DNA of 64,000 nucleotides from Halocafeteria seosinensis (lineage: Eukaryota; Sar; Bigyra; Bicosoecida), in assembly GCA_001687465.1 (NCBI GenBank), contig LVLI01000229.1:186001-250000 (forward strand). Direction: 5' to 3'. The notes under the pieces were generated by a model. The model was not told where the DNA came from and did no database searches. It saw only the letters and a list, made by a program, of their open reading frames with translations. The stretch's first letter is position 1. Every line of letters begins with the position of its first letter. The position numbers were made by a program, and so were the translations under genes. This document shows positions 25,311 through 37,234 of this stretch, piece by piece.

Positions 25311-26139
25311 TGTTATCCGCCTTCGGGTTCGTCTGCACCAGGAACTGTGATCGAGTGCATGCGAATAACGAGCATCATAATTGTCCCTTGTGAGAATAGG
25401 ATCTGGTCGTTTGTAGCATCGCTCACATCAGAGGGGATGGTACTACCCCTCGAGAGCAAGTGACCTACTCTTGTGCAGTTTGCCCACAGGGCACATTTGT
25501 GTTTGTGGAGATGGGTGTAATGCTTTCTTGGGACCTGGAGACTACTTGCGAATTGGCTAGGGACCGGGTGGTGGTCGCTAACCTACCTCATAACAATTTA
25601 TATGGTATCACTGTTTTTCCTTTGCATACAAAGCAAACATCGTTCACAACAAACGTAGATACTTAATGATGAATGCCATATGTGCTTATTGAACACAGGG
25701 ATGAGGTAGAAGATGTGTTGGGGTGACACGGTGACGGACAACCTCGCCAACAAACTCTCGGGGTCGCCTACTGGAACCCGAACCTCCCGTGGCTCGTCGT
25801 CGTGGCAAGTGGCTGAGCTGGTTTCAGATACTGCTTCTGAAGGAAGAAAAACAACTTCGACATGGATATTGTTTTTCGTTCACTTTTCCTGAACAGATCG
25901 TCAACGAATTCGAAGTTCAACTTGGGAAAAGTGCCACTAATCACTACGAAACAAGTCAACCCTGGGCAAAGGAAGGAAATAAAACTAGAGTACAAAAACA
26001 CAAAAACTGCTTAGGTCTGCAAGAGTATACTACATGGGCAGGGGCCAAAACAGTTCACATGTTGGAGGGGAAACGCTCGGTACTACTAAGAGACTCCCAT
26101 GAGCGATGTTACTGAAACAGACCCCTGTGTCAATTCCGA
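25311..26139. other. Intergenic, between copies C and D
   Basis: No gene or repeat recognised. Short open frames here show no family motif and no splice framing. Confidence 0.45.
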
Positions 26140-27731
26140 TCAAGAATTCTGTTCCCTACTTGGTCGCTGAGCCTTTAACGGAATCCGGCGATAGCGAGGA
26201 ATGGGGAGAAGCTGGCATTTAACATTGCTCTCCCCGTCTGCATAGTGTCCCCACGGGCAGAGGCGACACGCCTCAAGACCTTTCGTTTCTGAGTAATAAC
26301 CAGAAGGACAACTGTCGCATGAACTCGAAGAGTTGACATAGGTCCCCTCGGCACATGGTTTGCACCTCACAGACCCTTCCATACTGACTTTCCCACTACG
26401 GCAAAGCCGACATGTCTGGGCTCCTTCAGCTTCTGAATAATACCCAGACGGACAATTGGCGCATGTTTTTGAAGAGTTTGCGAACCTTCCTTCTGGGCAT
26501 GCTTCGCATCTCCCCGACCCTGCCATGCTTACTTTTCCGGTACGACAGAGACGGCACCTCAGCGATCCTTCAGTTTCTGAGAAATAACCAGAAGGACAAT
26601 TATCGCATGTCTTTGAAGAGTTCGCAAACCTCCCTACCGGACATGCATCGCATTTCTCAGATCCTTCTGTGCTCACTCGTCCGGCTGTGCGAATGGACAA
26701 TCATAGGCAATCTAACATACTCTAATTTGCTAGGATATGAGACCAACTTACGTAAGCAAGGTTCACATTCTTCCTGAGACGTCAACTCAACCGCTGGTCC
26801 AAACATTCCACGAGGGCAGGGCTTGGGATGGATTCGGTTGTCAGCGTATCTGCCACGAGGAGCCGGCTCACACTCGTCCATTCCTTCTGTGTCTTGGTAG
26901 AATCCAGGGGCACATCCAGTACACTCGTGATTGTGGCTTTCAGTTGCAAACTTTCCCCGCTCACAAAGAACACACTGCTCTACTTTTGATGAGCTATATT
27001 GACCCGGTCCGCATTGTTCACAGTTACTATCGTTAGTGGATCTTTGCTCTGAAAAACAAGAGTGGCAAAATCTCGACCCGCGGAGACTACTCTGGCCAAC
27101 TGCACACGCACACATAAAACCCATAAAGTCACTGTCATTGTTCAAATCAAACATCTGGCTTACATGGACAATCCTCACATGAATGTTTATCGTTTTCAAA
27201 CTTCCCCGCTTCGCAGGAACTGCACTCTTGGGCCCCAGCTCCGGATATCTGTCCCGGTGCACAACTCTTACACCGTGATTGTCCAGATGAAGGCTGATAT
27301 CGACCTGCAGCACAGTTTTCGCAATCGCTATTTCCCTCGTTGGAAGAGTACTGTCCAGTCGGACAGCTTTGGCAGCCGGTATTGCCTGTCCCTTTTGCGT
27401 ACTCCCCTGGCGGGCAGTTTCTGCAGCTCCGATCCCTGCCAGAGTCAGGTTGGTATTGGCCTGACTGCATTTTACAGACACGGACTTCGATATGCTACAT
27501 GCATCACACCTGGTTTTGAATGGAAAATTTTTCCTACGAATAACGTACCTTGCAATAACAACAGCTAAAATAATATCCTCTCCAGTAGTACCAATAGCGT
27601 ACATAGTCTACATATCTCCCCGCAGCACAGTAGTTCCATTGGATACTGCATCCTGCAAATACAACTCTCGATAAAAGAATGAGTTGGAGCAAAGAAGACA
27701 GTGCCAGTGTCATTGCGGGCCTTCGTGACAT
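26140..27731 (-). CDS. Copy D: secreted Cys-rich GCC2/GCC3-like repeat protein (458 aa)
   Basis: Four exons fitted by consensus splice sites with phases that close: 27731-27549, 27464-27164, 27099-26752 and 26684-26140. The protein starts with a signal peptide (LALSSLLQLILLSRVVFAGC) and a Tyr/Cys-rich segment ending CCYCK. Repeats of about 45 residues follow, of the form CxxCxxGxF/Y...CxxCPSGYYSE. The last exon holds near-identical repeats (GRFANSSKTCDNCPSGYFSE, GRFANSSKTCANCPSGYYSE). Exon 2 is 301 nt, as in copies A and B, and the first two intron positions are shared, so it is a paralogue that lacks cadherin, TIG and membrane parts. Probably secreted or matrix-associated; its partner is unknown. 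A second start at 27713 is possible and would still give a signal peptide. Confidence 0.75.
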
Positions 27732-28477
27732 GCTTCGATACACTGTTGGTGCACGATAAGTACCAAATAATAGCCGTCGTGACTGGAAGAGCAACAGTTG
27801 AAGCTTCCAGAAATATTCTTTCAGTTATCTACCTAGAAACCGACACTTCCTATCTTATCCTCCACGGGATACACACAGTGTTCACCGCTCTTGATACCAC
27901 GATTTGTGTGGATTTTGCCATGTTCCAATGGTGGTGTTAACTAGCCACCCTCAAGAGCTGCTGTATGTACTGTGCTGCTGAGGTAGTTTTTCACTCGCGC
28001 TAGATAATGTCACCACGACCGTAAAACAGCATAATAGGACAGTTTTTTCGGTCGACAAACTCTCAATAGTATTCCGACCATCCTATAGCGTGCAAACTGC
28101 AATGCCTCACCCGAATACCGTGAGGTACCAAGGGTGTGAGTCACGAGATGAGAAGCTCAGAACAGACCAACAAGAACAATTGAATTTACTGCAGACACGA
28201 CGTCGTATTGCCAAAGAAAGGATTCATGATGGACCAAATTACTTGACATGCATGTGAAAGTTTTGCAAAGTTAGGTTTAGCTAATACAAAAGATGCTTGG
28301 GGATGGACAGAGGTCCAAGTGGTGTGCGAACAGCTGTCAGCGGTTATCCTTCCGCCCGAATACCATGGCTTGCACACGTCGTCGCAAGAATTACACGTTA
28401 ACTGCCAGTTCGAGGGTCGCTACATCCAAATTTACTCTACTTTTCTTCTCTTGGAGGATAGCCAGTGGGAGCTCTGC
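27732..28477. other. Intergenic, between copy D and the THADA-like gene
   Basis: It contains the 5' flank of copy D and the 3' flank of the THADA-like gene, both on the minus strand. I see no further gene or repeat. Confidence 0.45.
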
Positions 28478-31400
28478 CTATGAAGTGGGGCTAATTTCCT
28501 CAAGTTCGTCCTTGACTGCCTGGAGAGTCTGCCTAGCGGGTGCATCCACGGAGTTCTGAGCATTAGCTATATCTGCGGCGAGTTGAGAGTAAAGCGACTT
28601 CGGTGCCCTTGCCTCTTCGACAGAAGACAAGCAATACAAAAGTGAGACTACTGGCTCGAAGAACTCATTCTGCGATTCTGTGGTAAACATCCTCGAAGAA
28701 ATCGAGCTAACAGTAGCTGATTCGGGGTTCCCTATCTCAGCGACTTGAGTCACCACACTAGAAGTCAGACGAGATACAATTTCATCTATGTCTTCCTCCG
28801 GACACTCACTTCTTAAGGATATTATGCGAAGGACTAAGGCATGAGTCCATATGTCGCTTTGTCCAACCGTGTATTCAACTCCTTTTTCCGTGCTGTCTAC
28901 AGCGTCATCCCAAAACGAATACGTTGCCATTCTTGCGGCATCGCGTACTTCATCGTCCTCATCATGCGCGCATCGATAAACTTCAAGTAGCATTGTGCTG
29001 ATTAAAGAATACTTTGCTAGAATGCTTTTATTCATAGAAGCAATGGTCTTCATGGCATGGAGACGGCGTCGATAAGAGTAGCTGTCACGACATCCATCGA
29101 CCACCATTCTTGATAGAGCTTTTCGATGAGACACGTTATATTCCTGCGCAGTCAGCATTTGCGAAAGCAGGAACAGGGTGTCCATTCGAATCTTTTCATG
29201 ATTGACGGAATCGTGAAGAAGGATAAGTACAGAGACCAACCGCTTCGCTTGCCCCTCCCCTGTCTCAAGTGCTCCACGTTCCCGGAGTAGACGGAGTGAT
29301 CGAACAAGGTACCGAAGTGTGTGGGCATCGCTTGTTGATAAACGATTAGATATCTTCTGGTCTATCTCCGAATCAAAATGGTCGATCAATATCTTCACAA
29401 GCAGTTCTCCCATAGGCTGTCGCACTTCATGTGCCACAGGTTGTTTGAGGCGCCGTTTCGTCACTTTCGATGCTCTCCAGCGAACTTCTGGTAACGGGTG
29501 TTGAAGGACAAATGCAAGGTGATCACTTACTCCAGTCTCACTGAGTCGGTAGGAGAATATGCACTCGCAATATACCTCCGTCGCCGTAGAGAGAAGTTGA
29601 TCTCTCCCTAGCATAGGAATGCTGGAAGTACCCATATGCAGTACATACTGACAGACGTCTGTTAGCTGCTGCAGCACGTCAGAGTGCAGCGGATCCCCGG
29701 TAATAGTGCAAGAACTTTCCGCTTGCACGCATAAATAGAGGAACTGCATGCATATTTCGCTGATCCATGGACACTGTTGGATCAAGTCGTGAGACAATTC
29801 TACGAGATTCGGCAAGTAAAATCGGAGATATCCGATAGTTTCTTTCAAAACCATTCCCGATGTAATCCTAGCATCGTCGTAGCCACTGACTTCTAAGCTC
29901 CCTTTCTTCCTTACCCTGGAGTATGCAGCCTGACGCCGCGGTAGATGACTATCGTTTGCGCTTGTAGAGTTTGTGGTAATCGTGCTTTTGTAGGCTTCTA
30001 CTAGGGCCGAAAGTAACTTGAAAGCACCTAGTAAGTATCCATGTATTTCGTTGCTCCTGAGAGCAGTACAATCCCTATGAGCAACAGCTGACACCAGCGA
30101 TGTGATCATTAGGGACTTCTCTTCGTAATTTAAAAGATTGTTTAAGACGTGCCCACCCAATTGTCGAATCCAGTATTCCTTCAGAGTGAGGGCACTAAGT
30201 ACCAGCGGAATAAACGCGTGCACCGTGGACTGTTCCTCGTCTACGTCGACTGATCCAGAAGAGCCATCTGCGGTAGGTTGATCCAATCGCGAGAGAACTA
30301 GTAATACTGGATACAAAGACGAAGCCGTTGAGGATTCTCCCATTTCCGGTCTCTGGTCCAGTTCCGACAAAGAGTGTTCCAAGGAGTCCAAAAGCAAACC
30401 TCGCAGAGTTGGATACCTGTTGAAGAATACATCCGACGCAACTCTGTTTATCTCGCTATTTTCGTTGGATGCCCTTTTAGTCCCAACCATTTTATCTACT
30501 ACCGAAGCAAACACCATCATTGACGAGTTTCGGACAGCCCACTGGACGCTCTGAAAACCTAGCATACCGGCGCGTAAAATCCGAGGTAGATATGGTTGCA
30601 TCTCGCTCATAAGAGATGATTCGCGGACCAACATTCGCAAAGTGTTAAGTGAATGTACTTTCATTCTCCATGATGGTTTCTGCACTTTAAGCACACACGC
30701 GGGTGCATCAACTAATTCCAGTTTTACTTCCCATGAAGATTCGGTGGGTTGATCATACTCATCCCTAGCAGACTCGCTATCTGCCAAATATAGTAGTGCC
30801 ACAACCAGACGATGCAAAAGATGCGAAGAAGAAAACGTTGGTTCGGCACACGCGAGGGCCCGAATGCCAAGCGGAAGACCTGCTGAGCGCCGTAAAATGA
30901 ATTGGTGGCCACCATCGGTCACCTTTTGGAACAACCGATCGACCCATCTAATTGGTATAGAGCGCATATCTTCAGAAGAGTGTACGAACAGTTCTTTGCA
31001 CGTCTTCTGAAAATTGACAGTAGCGTAAGTCACGCCGCCCATATGTTTTAATGAAAGTAGAGCTTCGAGTAGAGTATCGCCGATCAATTGTATAATGTCT
31101 TTTGATACCAAAACAATCTCATTCGCATCAGGCTGACTCATACTAAGGCATGTAGAGACCAACTCGTAGAGACATGCAGAGCCTTCTCGAATAACCATCC
31201 ATGCTGCAACCGCTAGTGTTTGTTGCGGCGATTCGTCTTCTTCTTCAGAGACTGTATGTGCCATGGGATCATTAGAATTCGAATCGAATATAAGGTGCCC
31301 CCGACAGTCCACTCGGCCTTTTGTAGCACCTTGAGCTGTTTCGTCTGCCATTAGATTGCCATCTCCTTCATCGGTTTCGGCAACAATTTTCAACGCAGTC

Positions 31401-33693
31401 TTGTAAGCGTCGAGTACACTCTCTGCTGTCTTCGCAAACAGCGGACGATATCGTTCGAGGGCTGCTCCATTGATGCTCTTCCACGGTGTCGCTTGGAACA
31501 AGTAACGAAGACCAAGAAGGACTCCATGGATCAGTGGCGAGTGGTAAATGGGATTTTCATCCGGAACATTCAGCAGCATCAATCCGAAATCATCTCTTTG
31601 TTGTTTGTCTTGCTGGACGACAGAAGTAACGTACTTGTCTAATATCTTCGTGCGGCGTGATAGCAAGTCTAGCAAAACATCAATAAACTGGAATCGCCGC
31701 TCATCTAAGGATTCTTCGGGTTTCATGCATAATCTGGTAGAGCCTATGTCCTCTAACGACCAGTTGGACTTCTGGATGTACTGAACGTATAACACTCGCA
31801 ATATGCAACCACCGATGTCACAATCTCGAGGTTTAGGATTGCAAAGACACTGTAGTGCGTACTGGTAAAGGTTATTGACTTCCTTCTCTGTCTCAATGCC
31901 TCTTAATGGCGACGGTAGAGTGGTCAAGAAGGACAGTAAGTCCAACCGTATTTGGTCCCAGTTCCCTCTAAGGCTACTTAAGAATGTTTCGGTAGACATT
32001 CGGTTACATAACACTGGAAGCAACGGATTTCTAAGGGGGTTATCCAAAAGCCTGAACCCTTTAAATTCGATGTGCAACATTTTCGAATAGTTCCGAGCTT
32101 CTGGTCGCGTTCCACTCGTAGATGAAAAAGAAACGGGGAAGAACCGCATCAATTCTTTCATTAAAGCCATTGTTACTCCAATCTTATCAAAAGGTGCCGA
32201 TGTGTACATCCCGCTAAGAAGCAAATGTCCAAGGGTCTGTACAAGAGCGGCAGAGAAGGCCGCTTCTCTCCATTGAGTGTTTCGGTCGGCGCTGTTGCCT
32301 ATTCCCTCAGCCAGTTCCTTCGTCATGTCTATTTCCTCTCCGTCTACGTTGACAGCGAGATCCTGTTTCTTGTTTCCCAACAGCTCGGGCAGGGCTTCTT
32401 CTCCTGACGTTCCCCTGCCGTACCGCTCTAAATAGGATTCCTGAACTTTCTCAAGAAACTCTAGTCGTTTTTGCGCTTCGCGATGGGAATGAACAATGCG
32501 ATCCATAAATGAATTCACTATTGGCGTCATTTGATGTTTAACCTCTTGCTGGGGTGTTTTAGTGCTGGTTAAAAACCACACCAACATCAAGGCAATCTCT
32601 GATTTAGTGACCTTAGCATTCTGTTTGCCACAGCAGGATATAGTTTTGAAAGCAAGCATCCGCAACTCAATATCGTGATGAACGAGTCCTTGGAACACTA
32701 TTTCACCGTATCCAAGCCTATTGGTTTCTGTTTGGTGGTCCAGGCATGCCTCCAGCAAACTGGAGACACTCGATAGCTTTAGTACATCAATGGAGTTGAA
32801 CAATTTGGTGATATCCGTCGGTATTGCACAGGCAGCAGCGTCAAGAATAGCTTGCGATGTTTCGAAAGAGAACAAGCTATTCTGTCGAGCTACTTGAATG
32901 AGATACAGCTGTGCCCAGAGGACGCGATCATCCAGATTATTACCATCATCCCCTTTGGAATCTCTTTCCTCACGGACTGCTTTACTTTTCTCTACCCCTC
33001 TTCGTGCCACCAGATGCTCCATTAGCTCATCAAAGCACGTAGAATCAAGTTTTAAGACTCTAGGTATAATATACTCAGCGCATCCTATGCGAAGTTTTCT
33101 CACGGGACTCGTTAGGGTAGTTCGAAATGGGCTTATCCAAAACTGTCTCCACTTGGACAAAGCCTCTTGATAGAGGCGATTGTATTCGGAATCTGGTAGA
33201 GATTTTGGCCGTTTACCTGGTTGCCATCGACTTCCCGTGCCTAAGTATGAGCCTGGCTTTAGACCCAAAGATTGCTCACATTCCTGTCGGGCTTTAATGA
33301 GCAGTTCAAACCACACACACAAATGTGACAGATAGCCCACCGGCCGGGAAGTTGACCGCATCCTGTTCAAACCAACAAGAAGATACAGGTCCAGCAACGT
33401 TTGCAGAATTTCCCAGCGCCTCTAAGACATCGGCTAGCAGGTTTGGATAAACATTCAAACACTCCAACACACCCCATTCCGAGCACAGTGTTTCAAGGGC
33501 AGCGAATTTGCTTTTGCGGGAGCTTCTTCGAGATACAAGCAATTAAGGAGCGACGAGCGGTATGTTTGTGAAGCGCAGAATGTTAGTGAAGCTCAGAAGT
33601 TGGCCTGGAAATGCTGTAATTGACGACGATGCCTCCTTACCCGCCAGGCGTCGCTGTGGGACTGGAAGTGGTCAAAATTAAAATTGACGTCAT
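28478..33693 (-). CDS. THADA: THADA/Trm732-like protein (tRNA 2'-O-methylation cofactor), about 1680 aa
   Basis: The main exon (33421-28478) is an uninterrupted frame of about 1650 residues. It carries the DUF2428 core: RRSAGLPLGIRALACAEP, then HSLNTLRMLVRESSLM and GFQSVQWAVRNSSMMVF. These are hallmarks of THADA/Trm732, HEAT-repeat proteins that partner the Trm7-type methyltransferase for 2'-O-methylation at tRNA position 32 (family knowledge). The rest is alpha-helical HEAT-like sequence with no membrane segment or signal. The 5' end is less sure. My best model adds exon 1 (33693-33641, ATG at 33693), exon 2 (33525-33471) and a 49-nt intron before the main exon. A second open frame across 33542-33310 overlaps the start of the main exon in another phase, so a frameshift or a different junction is possible. 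Divergent from the ankyrin gene that starts at 34008. Confidence 0.8.
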
Positions 33694-34007
33694 TAGATAC
33701 CAGTTTTATCGGTATATACTTAAGAGTTCAGCTAAACAGGCTCACCAAATTGTGGAGTAAAGGATTGTCGATACATGTGTATACGAAAAACAAATATGTA
33801 ATGTAGGATACAGTATCTTCCAGCAGAAGTTGTTCGTTAGAGCAGAAAGTTCAAGAAGTTTTATGCGAAGAAAGTCATAGGGTTGTAAAAGCATTGGAGA
33901 ACAGTGAATGTACAAATTCAGCATTGTTGCCAAGGCGAAATTTGTTCGTCAAGTCATTGGTTTTTAGGTTTAGTAAACGAGTTCTCAGTTTGCTTTCAAA
34001 TTCCAGA
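33694..34007. promoter_or_regulatory. Shared divergent upstream region, THADA-like / ankyrin gene
   Basis: About 314 bp separate the proposed starts of two divergent genes, so the promoters probably overlap. No individual box was recognised. A TTCCAG acceptor-like site just before the ATG at 34008 leaves room for a 5' UTR intron of the ankyrin gene. Confidence 0.4.
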
Positions 34008-36648
34008 ATGCAGAAACGGAATGACGCAAGGGCCGTACATAAAATGTACCTGGATTGGTTCACCACTCATGTAACGAAAACACGGTGGTGGGATGACAAG
34101 ACAAATGAGATTTACTCTGGATTCAGCATAGTTATTCAAGAAGATAGAGTAGCATTTGAGAGTGAAACTGTAGCTGGACTGAATGTTCTCCTCCGGGGCA
34201 TGCCTCCCGGGATTTGTAACTACGTCCGAGCATCTAAAAGCAATGGACGCTCCCTTCTACATGCTGCAGTCTATCGTCGGCTCAATTTTGAACTACTCTC
34301 AGGAGTACTCTGCGACACCTTTTTCGTGTCCCCTGACGTGAAAGATAAAGTAAGAACCAATCTTGCTTGTGGAAACATTTGTTTCGATATACTGCGCGTA
34401 TACACTGTTTCAGGAAGGGAACACACCACTCCACATAGTATGGACCTGGAATAAACATGTTTCAAGGGAAGCACTCTCCGCGTACTTCGCGACATCCATT
34501 AATCAAGCAAATAAAGTAAGAGAATCTATGCTGGTTTGTTGATCGATATCCAAAAGAAGACCCTAGCGTGATCCAAAGCTTAAGCACATATTGCATACTG
34601 GATTTTATAATGCAGAACGGAGACACACCTCTGCATATACTCTGCGCCCGTAGGGACTACAACTATGATGAATATCAAGTAGTTGGTAGTTTCCTACGTA
34701 CCAGACCTGAATTGGAATTTAACCAACAGGATAAAGTAGGGTTTTTGTTATGTTCCTCATCTTATGTAAGCCACCTGTTTCTGGTAGAACGATTTGACGT
34801 TGATTGTCGTTTTACAGAAAGGAAAAACACCTATGCATCTACTGCTCGAGTCGGACTGCGGCAAATATTCAGGTAAAATCAACCTCATAAAGGAAATGCT
34901 CGCGACTAAGCAAGTTAATATTTGTGCCCAGGATAAGGTAAGCCACGTAGATGTAGAATTCACTGCTGGACTAAAAATTGTACTGGATGGGCCTCTTTTG
35001 GTTTTGTCTTAACACACATGTTAACAGGAAGGCACGACTCCTCTCCATTTACTCACACTGAGCAAATTCCCGTGTAGCGATCGGTTCCTATTTGAGAGAC
35101 TACTGAGCCTCTGTCTTGAGACTAATGCAAGTCATGACCAATTCGATATAAACATAAAAAACCATGCAAGTTACAGGAAGGCTATTCAGCTGTTGACACG
35201 AATGTGCTCATGTGTTTCTACTCTGATGTACTTTCTTGCTTTCAGAAGGGAGAAACACCCTTGCACACGGCGGTGCTAACTGGTGATCGAGGAGTCCTGG
35301 AACTCCTTGCGCGTGCTCCGGGGATAGATCTAAACGCCCAAGATGAGGTAGGTATTTATTCATGCTGGATGCGTTTCTTCCGGAAAGGACAGTGTTCCTG
35401 TATCGACATACGGTATGACGAAACACATGAATTGATCTGAATCTGTAACAGAACGGACGAACTCCACTGCATGTAGCTACCGGTATAACGCATGAAGCGA
35501 GTGTGGCTATTGATGTGCTTACGAAAGGCTTGAATTTTAATATCAAGGACAAAGTCGGTACATAAACTGCAAAGGCACCTTTTTGATGCATGAACGGGGG
35601 CCCTTATTGATACTGTCTGCTTAATGCAGAACGGGAATGCCAACAAACCCTCCCTGGATACAAGTATTAAAAATAACGCAAGTTGAAACTCAGTAGTAGA
35701 GTTGGCTAATGTGCCTGGTTAAACTTGTTTGACGATAACGCAGAGCAGATGGGAGAGACTGCTCTGCATATAGCAACGAGGAGAAACAATTTAAAAGCAG
35801 TTGAGGCCATACTCAGACATGAGCAAACTGACGCCAACATCCAAGACAATGTGAGTAGGTCCCGAAGACCGTTATATTTATGAAACTGCCATTGCGTACT
35901 TAACCCACATGATGGGCAGCTGGGGGAGACTGCCTTGCATATAGCAGCCAGAGGGGGCAATTTGGTAATAATTGAGAAGCTACTCGAGGGTCAAAACGCG
36001 GATGTTAACATTCAAGACAATGTACGTACGATCGAGTGAACGAGCACTAGATTGGCATTGTATAATCCGTGAGGAACCACAGTAACTACTGTATCGTACG
36101 TGCAGAATGGGAACACACCTTTGCATGTAGCATGCATGGCCCCAAATAGCTGGAGCAGCACCAACTTACACAGCGTACTGCAGGAAGTTATTTTCCCAAA
36201 GAGGCTACGCTCAAAGCTAAATGCGCAACGACTACGGGTGATTCCCGCCGATGTAAACATCAAAAACAAAGTTAGTGCCACTCCATAGTTCCATGTGAAT
36301 CAATGTGTCGGGAAAGTATTCGAATTTCCTCCAGAATGGAGAAACACCGTTGCACTTAGCTGTAAAAAGTGAAGATCTGGAGCAAATCCGAATCCTGCTG
36401 GGAACAGGCGGGGCCGATTTCTACTCTAGAAACCATGTAAGACGATGTCATATTCCCAAAAATCTTAGACTTCACGCTTCCAGGCTTTTTTGTCTGTTCC
36501 CCTTTTGCAGGATGGTCATTCTCCTAATGACTTGGTTAGAGCACGAGAATTCACTCCTTCGGAAATTGAGATTTACATGGCTAAGTGGGAGAAAAAACTC
36601 GAGCGGAGTCGAAATCGTGGTTCAAGGAAACGAATCAGAAAAAAGTAA
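34008..36648 (+). CDS. Ankyrin-repeat protein, 13 exons, one repeat per exon (560 aa)
   Basis: Exons: 34008-34349, 34414-34515, 34616-34735, 34818-34937, 35028-35165, 35246-35347, 35452-35553, 35630-35677, 35749-35850, 35920-36021, 36106-36270, 36335-36436 and 36511-36648. All introns are phase 0. Each repeat exon opens right after the acceptor with [N/K/E/L/M]-G-x-T-[P/A]-L-H and ends in [N/Q]-x-[D/N]-[K/N/E/H] before the donor. Six exons are exactly 102 nt; longer ones carry loop insertions, and exon 8 (48 nt) is a truncated repeat. Introns after 35165 and 35677 start with GCAAGT (GC-AG type). The N-terminal 114 residues have no recognised domain before a first degenerate repeat (NGRSLLHAAVYRR). 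The C-terminus is basic (RNRGSRKRIRKK). There is no membrane segment, so it is probably a cytosolic or nuclear binding scaffold; the partner is unknown. ATG 34008 is the first in frame. Confidence 0.8.
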
Positions 36649-36863
36649 ACCCAAAGGATTTTAGCCGCACACTTATCCAAACGCTAACCTTACACGTACT
36701 ATAATGTTGCTACCATCTACGTTTTAGAGATACTTATAACGGATACCAGTGGCGTAGTAAGAAGACTACGGTAGGCTAGTGAACATTCCGTTCCATCATG
36801 AAGATCTACGCATAAATCAGATGAGACACACGTTGCTCGTAAAGATCACACAGTGTGAAATAC

Positions 36864-37170
36864 CTATTTTAGCACGGCCCCTCGTTCTGCGAGTTCTGCT
36901 GCAGTACGCTCAGCATCATCCTCCCACTTAGGCATGTAAGTTTCAAGATTCGAAGGCAAAAATTCCCGTATTGCAACTGAGCCCTGAAGAGAATGATCGT
37001 CCTGCATGGAACAGCGACAAACCTTGAAACTTGGCGTCCAAAACCCCGTATCAGACTCCCTGCTTACAGCGTTCCTGGAGATAAGTCGGCACCCCCTGTT
37101 CTCAAAGCATTCGGCGTTCCGGGGATTTCTAGAGGCTTTCACTTTTCCCAGCTAAGCTCTACTGTAATTA
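36864..37170 (-). pseudogene. Inverted, decayed copy of the last two exons of the ankyrin gene
   Basis: On the minus strand, 37000-36864 begins after an ATGCAG acceptor with DDHSLQGSVAIREF, then SNLETYMPKWE. This parallels the last exon of the gene at 34008-36648 (DGHSPNDLVRAREF, SEIEIYMAKWE). Upstream, 37165-37067 parallels its exon 12 (CTTAGCTGGGAAAAGTGAA; ACAGGGGGTGCCGACTTA) and ends at a GTAAGC donor, but has stops, indels and has lost the repeat start. The 66-nt intron between them is preserved, so this is a DNA-level inverted duplication, not a retrocopy. The last exon is still open to its stop. Confidence 0.7.
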
Positions 37171-37234
37171 AAATTATGAAATTGCACTGGCGTTATTTGT
37201 TGCAGTTGTAGAGAAATATTTCTTTGGGCCGCTT

